From Apodospora peruviana (taxonomy: Eukaryota > Ascomycota > Sordariomycetes > Sordariales > Lasiosphaeriaceae): DNA of 64,000 nt. Position numbers and translations under genes: made by a program. Shown one piece after another: positions 45,929 to 57,400 of the stretch (positions are counted from its first letter, which is position 1; each line of letters starts with the position of its first letter). The stretch spans positions 3,410,001 to 3,474,000 of the forward strand of contig JAUEDM010000006.1 of assembly GCA_033439685.1 (NCBI GenBank). The letters are read 5' to 3'. The notes beneath the pieces are model-generated. The model worked only from the letters and a program-made list of their open reading frames with translations. It made no database searches and was not told where the DNA came from.

Positions 45929-47584
45929 ATGGCGCACATCAAGATCCGTTTAGGAACGGCATCTCCCGGCGCCCAGACCACGACATCCGAGACCCTGCAA
46001 CAGCTCGAGAAGATAGCCTGCCGCGCCGCGGAGAAGAATATCGACATCCTTCTGCTGCCCGAGGCCTACATCGGCGGTTATCCGCGCGGAACCGCCTTTG
46101 GATGTCTCATCGGCTCCCGGACAAACGAAGGCCGGGACGAGTATCTGCGCTACTTCCAGAGCGCCGTCGACTTGGGAGACATTGTTGGAGATGGCGCTGG
46201 TGCCGGGGATGCGTGGGTCAGGAGAGAACTGGAAGGCGATGCTGTCGCCAGCGTCATTCCTCCTCCTGGGTCCAGCAGCAGCAGCAGTAAGCCGGTGGAA
46301 AACAAACGCGGGGACGGTACCCGGGAGGAGCTGGAACGGATCGCCAAAGAAACAGGCGTGTTTTTGGTTGTTGGCTGCATAGAGAAGACCGGCGGCAGCA
46401 TGTACTGCTCTGCGGTATATGTATGTCCGACCATGGGCATTATTGGGAAACGCAGAAAGGTTATGCCTGTAAGTCATTTTCCTTCCTCATGACATCCTCA
46501 TCTCACACGAAACAGACTGGAACAGAAAGACTGGTATGGGCCCAGGGCTCGCCGGCAACGCTCCGCGCAGTGAGCACCACCATCCGAGGCGTGCGAATCA
46601 ACATGGCCGCCGCCATCTGCTGGGAGAATTACATGCCACTCCTGCGACAGGCCCTCTACGCGCAAAACATCAACCTGTATCTCGCGCCCACCGCAGACGG
46701 CCGCGACACGTGGCTGTCGCTACTGCGAACTATTGGTGTCGAGGGCAGATGTTTCGTCGTCAGCTCCAACATGTGCGTCCGCGAGAAGAAGGACAAGGAG
46801 AGCAACGGTGCAACAACGCCAGTTATTCATCACGAACCAGTCTTTGCGGACGATGACGGGCAAGAGAAAAGGGGTCGCAGCCCTGAACAGCAACAAGAAC
46901 AAGAAACGACAACGACAAATCGTAGGCGTGCCTCATGCGTCACGGAGGACGGTTTCGAGATTGCTCTTCCATCGCCGGCAACGACGCAGAGACATCATCA
47001 CTCAAAGACGTCGACGGGCAGCAAGAGAAGAAAATCGGTGTTTGACGAGGACGGAAACGAAATCGTTTTGTGCCGTAGCAAGGACGAAGAAGATGAAGAT
47101 AAGGCCGAGGGAACGTCCCCGACGAAACTGTCGTCTCCAGTTAGGACCTGGGCCAGAGCAGCAGCAGTAGCGAGAGCACGTGTTGATGGACACCACCATA
47201 ACGGCCATACGAACGATGCAAAGAAAAAGACGACGACAGCAGCTACCAAAGAAAAAGGGGGGTTTGTTTCCCGTGGAGGCTCATCTATCGTGTCACCGTT
47301 TGGCGACCTATTGGCCGGTCCGCAGTGGGAAGACGACAACGGGATCATTTATGTCGACGTCGATTTTGACGACTGCATCAGGGGACGGCTTGACCTAGAT
47401 GCTGCGGGGAGCTATTCCAGGTATGCTACATATCCTTTGTTTTCGGCCCTTCCTATTTTACTGTTCCATCTTCCTCCCACGTGTGCATGGGGGACGAAAT
47501 TTGAAGCTGACTGCCCTGAGTAAAAGAAACGACTCGTTCAAGTTTTCTGTTCAGGGACTCGATCTGCTGCCTCTTCCGTATTGA
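45929..47584 (+). CDS. Nitrilase-family hydrolase with a long low-complexity insertion
   Basis: Exons 45929-46468, 46516-47420 and 47527-47584, 500 residues; introns gtaagt..acag and gtatgc..aaag are in phase. Nitrilases hydrolyse nitriles to acids and ammonia with a Glu-Lys-Cys triad. All three residues are visible: E45 in LLLPEAYIGGYP, K177 in KRRKVMP (just before intron 1) and C215 in AAAICWENYMP. The C-terminal core is present (FVSRGGSSIVSPFG, then GPQWEDDNGIIYVDVD). Between SSNMCVREK and FVSRGG lies an insertion of roughly 140 residues, charged and rich in Ser, Thr and His, and a shorter Gly/Ser insertion lies near residues 90-125. The usual family length is about 320-370 residues. Substrate unknown; cyanide- or indole-nitrile-type activities are possible. 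Confidence 0.9.
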
Positions 47585-47703
47585 TTTGACTGCGGTTAAC
47601 CCACACGGATGGATATCAGTGCAAGGTTTATATACCGTCTGACTCGTGTTGGGTCCTCAACAGTCTCAGCGGAGATCCATCAGGATTTTCACAACAAAAA
47701 GTC
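47585..47703. other. Nitrilase 3' flank
   Basis: Short spacer between the nitrilase stop and the tRNA gene; nothing recognisable. Confidence 0.4.
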
Positions 47704-47805
47704 GCCCGGCTGGCTCAATTGGTAGAGCACCAGACTTCTATTGAACTTGAAAACAGAACAATCAGATTCATCTGGAGGCTGTGGGTTCGAGTCCCACGTT
47801 GGGTG
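47704..47805 (+). tRNA. tRNA-Arg (anticodon UCU) with an intron
   Basis: Cloverleaf read by eye. The acceptor stem GCCCGGC pairs with GTTGGGT (three G-U pairs). The D arm is GCTC/GAGC. The anticodon stem CCAGA/TCTGG holds the loop CTTCTA-A with anticodon TCT at 47737-47739. The T arm is GTGGG/CCCAC with loop TTCGAGT, containing the B box GGTTCGAGTCC. A 29-nt intron occupies 47741-47769, one base 3' of the anticodon, the canonical place. A T-rich pol III terminator follows (cttttctcttttttttttc from 47806). The exact acceptor ends are less sure by one base. Confidence 0.9.
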
Positions 47806-48666
47806 CTTTTCTCTTTTTTTTTTCTTGACTCTTCACCTACCTACCTTCGTACTAGGCTATCCAAGAAGAAGGGTTGATTTTGGAAATGTGTGACAAGCAA
47901 CGATATTTTCTTTCTCTCCCCATAACTGCTGATTTGGGTATCATGGAAAACTCTGTACTATCTTTGCTCTGCTTTCTTCCATCTGTAAGAACACACAAAG
48001 TAACGAAATAAGTGGCTGTAGTAGTTTAAGATAGTAGTACTACTACTATCCCTCCGCTTTTCCACTGTTGAAGCTGATGAGTGCCCGTACCCGTGCCCGT
48101 TCCCCGACCTCCATCACATTTCCAGTCAACAAATGACTGTCCATACGCGCCACCCAGCCTACCTGGACTACCTCCTCGCTTCGAGACTGAAAGCACATCG
48201 TCCTTTCCTTTCCACTCAAATAACACAAGAAGGACGCGAAAAAGAAGGATAAAACAATGATTTTTTTTTTGTCTCGCGTGTCATTTCCTTCCACCATGGC
48301 AGCAATGTCCTGTGAACCCATCACCGTGTTGTGATCTAGTGCTCCCTGATGTTTTTGGTATATATATGGAATAAGAAACGAACCTCCTTCCCTCCCGCAA
48401 ACACCCAACAGAATAAAGTTGGAACCTATAACCACCGGACAACCTCAAATGCATAACATATGACAGATAGTAAAGACATTACTATAGCTCATCACTCCGA
48501 GTGCTCATTGTTCCATAACAAACCTTCACAGCCCAGAACGAAGAAGAAATGTCAATATCCTCCCAAACGCCGTGATACCCTTAAAACAAAATTTTGCGTC
48601 AGTCGCCTTCCTCAACGCTCCAAAACTGTACTGCACCACCAACTGCTCTGCTTAACATCATCCTCA
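47806..48666. other. Intergenic
   Basis: About 0.86 kb from the tRNA terminator to the stop of the Ser-rich gene. AT-rich, with a poly-T run near 48260-48270; no gene is supported. Confidence 0.5.
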
Positions 48667-50106
48667 TCATCCCGAAGCATGCTCATCCTCCTCCTCAACA
48701 CCACCCCTACCAGTCTTTCCCGTCACGTTCATAACTGGTGAGACGGGCGAGACCCCATTTGTGGAAAGCTGCTGCTGCTCTCTCGGACTCGCAAGCGGAC
48801 TGCTCGCGTTTACCACACCACCGCCAATCCCATGGTGAATACTCCCGTTAATACTATCCGCATGCCCATGCCCGATCAAACCACTCCTAACACTCACCGC
48901 GTCACCCGACTGCGGTAAAGTCTGCTTGGCATAGAAACTATTTCTCTCGCTCGCCAAGATGCCCGTGGCAGAGTAGATACTCGTCCTCTCGTTCGCCATG
49001 CCCGCACCCGTTGTTCCACGGTGCAGACCGGGTGTAGTAGGAGGACCGCCTGTCGTGGAAGAAGCGGTACCTGGGGCGGTGTCGAAGTTCATGTTTGCAC
49101 TCAGAATACTCAGCGGAAGCGACTCGCGGCTTCCTCCGAACAGCGACGAAGGGGCCAGCGCGCGGACGGACGCATCGGTATCGAACGACCGCCTCCGGCG
49201 GCGCTTTGACGAAGATGCTAACGTCAAGATGGAGGCGTTGTCAGTGAGGAGGTTGTTGGCCGTCGCGGTGGCGTACGTGGTCGGGTGTCCCGTCGTGCTG
49301 CCGGCCGGTGTGAGGTGGACGGGGATGGCAGACGCTGGAGACGCGGTCGGAAACGGTTGGTTGAAGTGGATGATTTGGGAGTTGGACGACAGGTGCGGGT
49401 GATTATTGCTGGTGCCATTATTCGTCGTACTGTTATAGTGGTGGTGGTTTTGTGTTGTCCCGCCCATGCCGTTGGGCGCCATGGACTGGATCGTCGTAAG
49501 GGTCGTCGTGAGCGAGCGGACCGACGGCGCCGGCGATGAAAACGTGCTGTCGCCGCCGCGGCGCGAGTCGAGGCCGCCGTTGGCGGTGCGGCTCGTGCCG
49601 GTGACCGAGGATGCGCAGCCGTGCGACACGGCGGTTATGGAGTGGGAGGTGTAGGTTTCGTGGTCCGTCGATACGGTCGGGGCCATGGATCGCCCGCCCG
49701 TAGTGGGCGGCGGTTGGCCGTCGGCGGATACTCGTACGGACTCGCTCCGTCCTCCGAGGGAGGTTACGCTCGACGATCGCGCGCTCCGGGACGTAGATAG
49801 CGAGTAGTGTGTGCTGTTGTCGGTGGGTTCTGGGTACTCGACGCCGGCCTGGCAGGGGTAGGGGTTGTTATTCTTGGCTTGGCGCTTCTTCATGTGGCTG
49901 CGCTTCGCATTCGCGAGGCGGCCGGTGCCGTCTCCGGACGATGCGGCTTTCAGGCCGGCGAGCTTCTTCATCAGAATCGAGAAGGGCCGGCGGCGGCCCG
50001 GCCGGTCTGCTGCCCGATCTGTCATGGGTGTGTCAGCGGTGTCGAGCGGACTTAGTTGCGGGGCGGAGTTGCGCCTGGTTCGGAAAGCAGGAGGGAAGTA
50101 GGGCAT
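48667..50106 (-). CDS. Ser/Thr-rich low-complexity protein, unknown function
   Basis: Single exon, 479 residues, ATG at 50106 (MPYFPPAFRTRRNSAP). No enzyme domain, signal peptide or membrane span is visible. The N-terminal part is basic (GRRRPFSILMKKLAGLK; AKRSHMKKRQAKNNNP) and reads like a nuclear or membrane-tethering motif. The middle is Ser/Thr/Asn/His-rich. One more conserved-looking block is DNASILTLASSSKRRRRR, SFDTDASVRALAPSSLFG and SRESLPLSILSA. I have seen such blocks in fungal proteins labelled by automated transfer as polycystin-like channels; nothing in this sequence supports a channel. Likely a disordered, phosphorylated regulatory protein. Confidence 0.8.
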   Translation of the reverse strand: MPYFPPAFRTRRNSAPQLSPLDTADTPMTDRAADRPGRRRPFSILMKKLAGLKAASSGDGTGRLANAKRSHMKKRQAKNNNPYPCQAGVEYPEPTDNSTHYSLSTSRSARSSSVTSLGGRSESVRVSADGQPPPTTGGRSMAPTVSTDHETYTSHSITAVSHGCASSVTGTSRTANGGLDSRRGGDSTFSSPAPSVRSLTTTLTTIQSMAPNGMGGTTQNHHHYNSTTNNGTSNNHPHLSSNSQIIHFNQPFPTASPASAIPVHLTPAGSTTGHPTTYATATANNLLTDNASILTLASSSKRRRRRSFDTDASVRALAPSSLFGGSRESLPLSILSANMNFDTAPGTASSTTGGPPTTPGLHRGTTGAGMANERTSIYSATGILASERNSFYAKQTLPQSGDAVSVRSGLIGHGHADSINGSIHHGIGGGVVNASSPLASPREQQQLSTNGVSPVSPVMNVTGKTGRGGVEEEDEHASG

Positions 50107-51103
50107 TGCCAGCGACGAGCGATAGTGGCAGATGAGAAGTGATGGTGAGAGTCTTTCAATAGAGGGGTGCAGTACCGTGCGCTTGAGTAGTTGTTTCAGT
50201 CATAGCCATGGCGAGAGTTGGGAGTACGGGACTTGTTTGAATTCCAGCGAATGGCGGGTCGAGGCAAGTGTAAATTGGGTCGCTGCGGCGGAAGTTTCAC
50301 CTGCTTTATGTGATTCAAGAACAAGACCAATACCCTTCATGCAAACGATAGTTATGGAGCGAGCGACTTGGTAGTAAAGTTGGAGAATGGAAGTCAAAAC
50401 TGTTGATGTTGGAGTTTTGGATGCCTTCCAGGTTGGATGGCGAAGCTGGAAGTCGCCGCGGGCAGGTATGCAGGGGTGTGGATGTGCGATAAGCCCAGTG
50501 AAGGATGGTATTCGTATTCGCAAAACACAGTAACAACTGTGTTTGTGGTATCCAGTGATACGGACGATGCACAGGACGGATGGCTGTCAAACGAGCAAAT
50601 ATATCAGCCTGATTGTTTTGTGTCCCAGGGTTTCGGGATGTCAAAGACAGGTGACCGGCGGCAGGCTTCAATGACGAGAGGCAGCTGCAAGGTTCGGGGT
50701 GTAAAGCCTCAAAGCCTCAAAGCGCGTCGTGCAGTTGTCGTGTTGACCCACCGAATTCCAGCTGTTTTCAGAGCAGCTGACAGCTGCAAGTCACGTGCCT
50801 TGTCTTATGTCATTCCTGTTGCACAGATAACGTCGCCGGCAGCGGCAACCATCAAGGTTCTCTCCTTGTAATGGAATCAAGCACAGTCCACTTCTAGGCC
50901 TCGAGATGCCTTGATTGTGGCACTTCATGCTGTTTGCTTTCAGAAATTACATCTTGCTTCGTACTTGCTGATTCATTTTGCTCTTTTTCATTTTGCTTCA
51001 CTTTTTCTTTGCTATATTCTCCTTTACTGGGCCTATCATTCGACCGAGTATCGGGCTCCAGGCAACGGTTCACTGGACAGACCATGTTGAGTCTACGAGG
51101 ACC
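50107..51103. other. Bidirectional promoter: Ser-rich gene / MLH3
   Basis: About 1 kb. A short tandem duplication (aaagcctc aaagcctc) is at 50704-50719 and a gtcgccgg element lies near 50831. The frame upstream of MLH3 is open to 50978 but hydrophobic and without ATG, so it is treated as 5' UTR. Confidence 0.5.
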
Positions 51104-53965
51104 ATGTCAATCCGGCCACTTCCATGGGACATCATTGCGCGCATCAGGTCCTCGATTGTCCTCACCTCCCTGAACGGTGCCGTGTGCGGTCTGCTCCAGA
51201 ACTCTCTGGATGCTAGTGCGTCCAAGATCAACGTTTCGGTCAATTACAGCCGTGGTGACTGCTCAGTCGAAGATGATGGTATAGGGATTCCGCCAGAAAG
51301 CTTCCATGAGAACGGCGGACTTGGAGAGCTTCACTGCACATCCAGATATCCGCCCAGGCCGGATTGTCACGGCCGGCATGGCGAATTCTTAGCTTCGTTA
51401 GCAGCACTGTCTCTGCTGACCATTGCGTCCCACCACCGTGATTACCGGTCGCACAACTGTCTGACCATCCACAACTCCAAGGTGGTGGCTCGCAATACTC
51501 CCGCCCTCCCGGAACAGCGAGTCTTGTCCTTTGCGAGTGGCACTCGTGTCACTGTTCGGGACCTCTTTGGCTCGATGCCCGTCCGCGTAAAGCAACGTGC
51601 TATTGAGATGGAACGACTAAGATCGACTAAGAGTTTTGACCAGTTGCTTTTCACCTGTGTGGCTTTTCTGCTTGCATGGCCCGGCGGTGTAAGGCTCTCA
51701 CTGCGTGATGTGATGAGCAACCGAACAGTTGTCCTTCGCACATCAGAAATGACAAGAGAAGGCCAAAACCACAGGTCTCCGGCCATCGAGATCCTGACGC
51801 GGACACCCGGTCTGCTAGCACAAGCAACGTTGCTTGAACGAGAAGATGCCAAGTCTTGGGTGTCAATTGGAGCTTCTGCACCTGGCATCTCTGTGAGCGG
51901 TTGTGTATGCTTGGTGCCCGTTGCCACAAAACGGGTACAATTCATAGCACTTGGCATACAGCCGTTGATCGATGAACACCAGTCAAATATCCTCTACGAA
52001 GAGGTGAATCGGGTTTTCTCGAATTCCAGTTTTGGTGTGCTCGAGGAGATTGAGCTTGACGACGAAGGAATGCCAAAGACTGATGGATTCACGGCAAAGG
52101 AGTTGAAACCCAAACGGGGCATTGACCGGTGGCCCATGTTCTTCATCTGCATCAACTTGGCCGATGAGAAGAACTGTCTAAACACAAACGAGTTCCTAGA
52201 CGAAAGCCACCACAATCTGGCGATCATTACAGACCTTCTACAGGTAATGGCTTACGAGTTTTTGAAGAAGCACCATTTCCGTCCCAAAGTTATCAATGCT
52301 TTTGATCGGCTCAAACCACCGAAAGACGGCCCAAGCAAGGCTTCTAGATCTCTGAAGAAAGCGCCCTCTTCGGCCAGTTCGGAAACTGGCACACGACGGG
52401 AGTCTGGGCCACGACCTTCAAGGCTGACTGCGAAGCAATCGCGCAGCTCAACCGGAAGTCCTGTTCCCCGAAATGACGGAAATAACTCGCCGTCACCTTT
52501 TTCGTCCTGGTCGCGGGTAAAATCGTCTTCATTTCACAAGACGGATAAGGGTTTTGAGTCCCGAGCAGAAACCCCCCGAGATGTTGGGAGTGCTGAGAGC
52601 AAACGGGTTGAGGCACCGAAACCACCACGGTCAACTTCCCCGTTGATCAACCCACTATTTGACAAAACTGGCAACCTTATACGGAAACCCTTTAATGTCG
52701 CTTCAGACAAACAATCCCAGAAGGCCAATGAATCCATTGTCTGGACTAACCCAGAAACCAGCATTAGGTCACTCCTCGATGCACGAACAGGGTTCATGGT
52801 CAAAACAGGCAAGAAGAAGACAATTATCCATGGACAAGAGGCACCAAAACCTCCGAGCCGAACCCTTCTCCCTCTGGGAAAGCCTGCCAAAGGGTCAGCC
52901 TATTTCCAGCCCGTCGAGCCCAGCATCCCTCGTCTCCCAGAAATCTCCGCCTCGACCGGCGACGGGCAGGCCAAGTTCACCCACGATTGCCATGGCGATC
53001 TCAGGGATATACATCTCGACTTACCTAATGGTGCTGGCGTTTCTATGCCGCTGCAAAGTCGCATCTCCAAAGACGCGCTGCGTGACGCCGAGATCATCGG
53101 GCAGGTTGATAAGAAGTTCATACTGGCAAAAGTTGCCACGATGCAACAAGACGGTCGAGTTCACGCTGAAAAGCCAGAGCGACGCCTTCTTATTCTCATT
53201 GACCAACACGCGGCGGATGAGAGATGCAGAGTCGAGGATTTGATGAGGTCATATTTCCATATCTCTGACGAAGAAGGGAGGAGTGTGGCTCGAAGTGAAA
53301 GGATTGATAAACCGCTGAGATTTGATCTCTCACGGCAGGACGGTGAACTACTTGTTAGGTTTCAGAGACATTTCGAGTACTGGGGCGTCTTCTACGACGT
53401 CCTCGATCCGGAAGAAACCGCGCAGCATCAAGAAAGTATGGTTTCCAGAGCTGGAGTGACGATAGAGGTCCATGCGCTTCCACCTAACATTTTTGAACGG
53501 TGCCGGGTCGAACCGAGGGTTCTGGCTGAAATGCTTCGCAAGGAGATTTGGAGGTTGCACGATAATCCCGGTCTACCTGTCAGTGGGAGGATGAGCAGGA
53601 CGACTGATGAGTTGGTTGGAACTGGGTGCGATGATGATTGGGTTCCGAGGTTCCATGATTGCCCCGAGGGGATTTTGGAATTGATCAATTCGAGGTCTTG
53701 CCGGAGCGCCATCATGTTTAACGACTTTTTGTCCAAGGATCAATGTGTTGATCTGGCGCAACGCTTGGCGGGGTGTGCGTTTCCCTTTCAGTGTGCCCAT
53801 GGACGGCCGTCGATGGTGCCGCTCGTTGATCTAGGTATGGTTGGTAGGGCTATTGGCCTTGGGGGGTTGTTTAGCAAGCCGAGGGAGGAGGAAGGGGTTG
53901 GTGGGTTGCTGCGGGATGTGAAAAGGTGGTCAGAGGCTGATAAAGGAGGTGGTAATCCCAGGTGA
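51104..53965 (+). CDS. MLH3: DNA mismatch repair protein MLH3
   Basis: MutL homologue that pairs with MLH1; the MutLgamma endonuclease resolves meiotic crossover intermediates and helps in mismatch repair. Intronless, 953 residues from ATG 51104 (MSIRPLPWDII). The N-terminal GHKL ATPase is recognisable: NSLDA at 33-37 and DDGIGIP at 57-63. The general-base Glu expected four residues before Asn33 is Gly29 here. The disordered linker (about 420-640) is rich in Lys/Ser/Pro. The C-terminal endonuclease keeps the metal motif DQHAADERCRVED at about 700, SCRSAIMF, and CAHGRP at about 897-902. An intact nuclease with a degenerate ATPase is therefore likely. Confidence 0.92.
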   Translation: MSIRPLPWDIIARIRSSIVLTSLNGAVCGLLQNSLDASASKINVSVNYSRGDCSVEDDGIGIPPESFHENGGLGELHCTSRYPPRPDCHGRHGEFLASLAALSLLTIASHHRDYRSHNCLTIHNSKVVARNTPALPEQRVLSFASGTRVTVRDLFGSMPVRVKQRAIEMERLRSTKSFDQLLFTCVAFLLAWPGGVRLSLRDVMSNRTVVLRTSEMTREGQNHRSPAIEILTRTPGLLAQATLLEREDAKSWVSIGASAPGISVSGCVCLVPVATKRVQFIALGIQPLIDEHQSNILYEEVNRVFSNSSFGVLEEIELDDEGMPKTDGFTAKELKPKRGIDRWPMFFICINLADEKNCLNTNEFLDESHHNLAIITDLLQVMAYEFLKKHHFRPKVINAFDRLKPPKDGPSKASRSLKKAPSSASSETGTRRESGPRPSRLTAKQSRSSTGSPVPRNDGNNSPSPFSSWSRVKSSSFHKTDKGFESRAETPRDVGSAESKRVEAPKPPRSTSPLINPLFDKTGNLIRKPFNVASDKQSQKANESIVWTNPETSIRSLLDARTGFMVKTGKKKTIIHGQEAPKPPSRTLLPLGKPAKGSAYFQPVEPSIPRLPEISASTGDGQAKFTHDCHGDLRDIHLDLPNGAGVSMPLQSRISKDALRDAEIIGQVDKKFILAKVATMQQDGRVHAEKPERRLLILIDQHAADERCRVEDLMRSYFHISDEEGRSVARSERIDKPLRFDLSRQDGELLVRFQRHFEYWGVFYDVLDPEETAQHQESMVSRAGVTIEVHALPPNIFERCRVEPRVLAEMLRKEIWRLHDNPGLPVSGRMSRTTDELVGTGCDDDWVPRFHDCPEGILELINSRSCRSAIMFNDFLSKDQCVDLAQRLAGCAFPFQCAHGRPSMVPLVDLGMVGRAIGLGGLFSKPREEEGVGGLLRDVKRWSEADKGGGNPR

Positions 53966-54458
53966 AGCTGAAAGACAGAAGGTATTCATGGCTTGATGAT
54001 CTACATTCTGGGGTTAATATTCAATTCAAATAATGACGCTCCTAGTAAACATACTACCAGGTTGATAAGATACTCTTTTATTCCAGGATATTTACTTCCG
54101 ATCTCGATACTACCTGGTACTAACCCGTCCTACTGGAGTACGATACCTGGTACGTAAGGTACTGGACCCGTTGGTCACAGGGGCTTCAGTTCCCGGCCAC
54201 TAGGGTAAGGGTTAGGTGCGCTAATCGCTTTTGAGTTCAAGCTCAAGCTGAAGCTCGGGCAGCTGCACGCTGCATGCTTCCGCCGGCCAGGGTCGTCGTC
54301 ACAGGGCATCCAGGCTTCCAAAGTGGGGAGCGTCGTCCATCTTCTATCCGAACTCACCATCATAACCACCACTACTCCGTACTATCACGACAACCGCCAG
54401 CAACAAAGAGACACAACAATCCTCTTGGTGGTCAATCGAAGAGGACAAAGATGCGACC
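53966..54458. other. Intergenic: VPS11 promoter
   Basis: About 0.5 kb. It has clustered TACCTGGTAC-like repeats (54115-54165), a short telomere-like agggtaagggttagg at 54202-54216, and an overlapping upstream ORF at 54451 (see findings). Confidence 0.5.
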
Positions 54459-57400
54459 ATGGCGTTGACATGGAGGTCCTTTGACTTCTTCGAAGCGACA
54501 CAAATAAACATCACCGACGATGACGCGCGCGTCTTCTTCGAGAGCAACGAGATCTCTTCCGTCTGTTCCGGGTCCGAGTCGTTGTTCCTAGGCAGTTATG
54601 ACGGACACGTGCGCATCGTCGGCCCGAACTGGAAAGTCGTCCGCAGCTTTCAGGCCTACGAGACGGGGCCGATCACGCACATGCGCCAGGTCGAGGGCAC
54701 GAGTTTGCTAGTAACCGTCGCCGAGGAGCCGAGCACGACCGACGCCACCAACGCGCCTGTCCTAAAGGTTTGGGCGCTTGACAAGCCGGTCAAGAAGACG
54801 GGGGTTCCGACGTGCTTGAGCACGTTGGCGATCAATAATGGGAAGAAGCCGTTTCCGGTATGTTCTCGCAGGCTTCAAATCTAGACTGCCGGTCGGGTAG
54901 CTAATGTGGTGAGACAGATATCGGCGTTTACCGCGACCGAGGACTTATCCCAACTGGCGGTCGGGTTCGCCAATGGAGCCGTAACCGTCATCCGGGGCGA
55001 CCTGATCCACGACCTCGGCACCAAGCAGCGCATCATCTACGAGTCGGACGAGCCGATCACGGGCGTGGAATTGCACGTCGACGCGAGCCTCACGACTCTG
55101 TTTATTGCCACAACGTCTAGGATACTGAAGCTGGTGATATCGGGCAAGGGCCACGGGCAGGCGCCCAAGACGGTCGAGGACAACGGGTGCGGCGTCGGGT
55201 GCATGGCCATCGACAAGAGGTCCGGGGACATTGTCGTCGCGCGGGACGATGCCGTCTACTACTACACGCTCGACGGCAGGGGACCGCCGACCGCGTACGA
55301 GGCGCCGAAGAAGCTGATTGCCGTCTATCAGGACTATATCGCGCTGGTGTCGCCGCCTACGCCCGCGGGGGAGTCGGATACCCTTCGGCGACGGTTCTGG
55401 GGGCCTGCTGCCGATAGCATATTCACTTTTACGTTGATACATCCCGAGCTGAGGGTTGTTGCGCACAGCGAGTCCGTGCTCTCTGATGTGAAGTACATAT
55501 TTCAGATCTGGGGAGACTTGTATACTCTCACTCAAGATGGAAAGGTATGTTTATTTCCAATGTGGGCTTTTAGGGGAGTGAAATCGTGTCTGACTGTTGC
55601 TAGGTCTTCCGATACCATGAAAAGACGTTGGAGCAACGACTAGAGATGCTCTATCAGCGTAATCTCTACACCCTTGCTGTCGAGGTGGCGCAGAAGGCCG
55701 GGATGGATGCCCAACAACAGAATATCATCTTCCGCAAGTACGGCGATTATCTCTACCAGAAGTGCAATTACGATGAGGCTATGACCCAATACATCAAGGC
55801 TATCGATAGCACTGAGCCGTCGCAAGTCATCAGAAAGTTCCTGGATACGCAGCGGATACATAACTTGATCGAGTACCTTGAGGAGCTCCACGAGCATCAT
55901 AAGGCGACTTCTGACCATACCACCCTGCTGCTGAACTGCTACGCGAAGCTGAAGGATATTGATAAGCTGGAGAAGTTTATAAAATCCCCCGGCGACCTCA
56001 AGTTTGACCTGGACACTGCTATTTCCATGTGCCGACAGGGTGGTTATTTTGAGCAAGCGGCGTATCTTGCCAAGAAGCACGGGGAGCATGACCTCGTCGT
56101 GGATATTCTGATTGAGGACTCCAAGGCTTACGATGAAGCGCTCAACTTCATATGCCATTTGGATGCTGAGACAGTGAGTTCCCTTTTCCTTCGGTCTGAC
56201 CTGACAGTGCTAATCAAACGAGTCTAGGCCTACCCCTGTCTGATGAAGTATGCTCGCGTACTTATCGAGCATTGCCCCAAGGAAGCCACAGACGTATTTA
56301 TCTCCTACTATACTGGTAAATATCGGCCGCGGGTTGACATCCCTGCTGTGGTTGACAACGTTACCGTAGCGGCTGCGCCCAACGGAGGGTTTGCCGCGGG
56401 GGCGGCGAATGCTGTCCAGAATCTCAGCAATTTGCTGCCGTTACCGTACATGAACACCGCAGTCGTGACACCCGTGAGCACGCAGGGTGCCGTGAAACCG
56501 ACGGTCGGAGATGCCGCTCTGCTCCTCAAGCCCGAGGACATCGCATCCACAAAATACACACCGCCCCGGCCGCGGACGGCATTTTCGTCCTTCATCGACC
56601 ACCCGGATGAGTTCATCGTCTTTTTGGAAGCGTGCTTGGAAGAAGACAGCCTCTCGAGCGCGGACAAGACGGATATCAACACGACCCTGTTCGAGATGTA
56701 CCTCCACAAGTCCAACGAGAAGAAGAACGACGACCAGCACCGCGAGAAGTGGGAACAGCTCGCCAAGTCGCTGATTGAAGGCAGTAGTAACAAGGAAGCC
56801 GCCTCAGTGTCCATCGAAAACTCCAATGTTCTGCTGTTATCGCATCTGTCCGACTTTCGGGCGGGTACAACTCTTGTTAAAGAGCAGTCCGGGCTCCTGT
56901 TTGACATCTTTCGGTCATATACATCAGCAAAAGACACACGCGGCGCGATCAAGGCTTTACGTAAATACGGCCCGGAAGAACCCCAGCTGTACCCGGCCGC
57001 CTTGTCATATTTGACGTCGGACCAGGGGATCCTGGAGGAAGCGGGACCTGAAGAGCTTGACGCGATTTTGGGCAGGATCGATCGGGATGGCCTGATGGCG
57101 CCGCTGCAGGTCGTGCAGACGCTGAGCAAGAATTCGGTCGCGACCATGGGCATGATTAAGCCTTATCTGGCGAAACGGATCGAAAGGGAACGGAAGGATA
57201 TCGCGGAGAATAGGAGGGATGTGGCGGCTTTCAAGGGGGAGACGGATCAGAGGCGGCAGGAGATTAGGGACCTAGGGACGAAGCCGGCTGTTTTTCAGAA
57301 TACGCGGTGTTCGCAGTGCGGTAGTGGGCTGGAGCTGCCTGTTGTGCATTTTTTGTGTAAGCATTCTTTTCATCAGAGGTGTTTGAGGACTACTACTGTT

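Noticed and set aside
50978..51103. In-frame N-terminal extension of MLH3
   Set aside because: It lacks an ATG, is hydrophobic, and the alignment-like start MSIRPLPWD fits the family; treated as 5' UTR.
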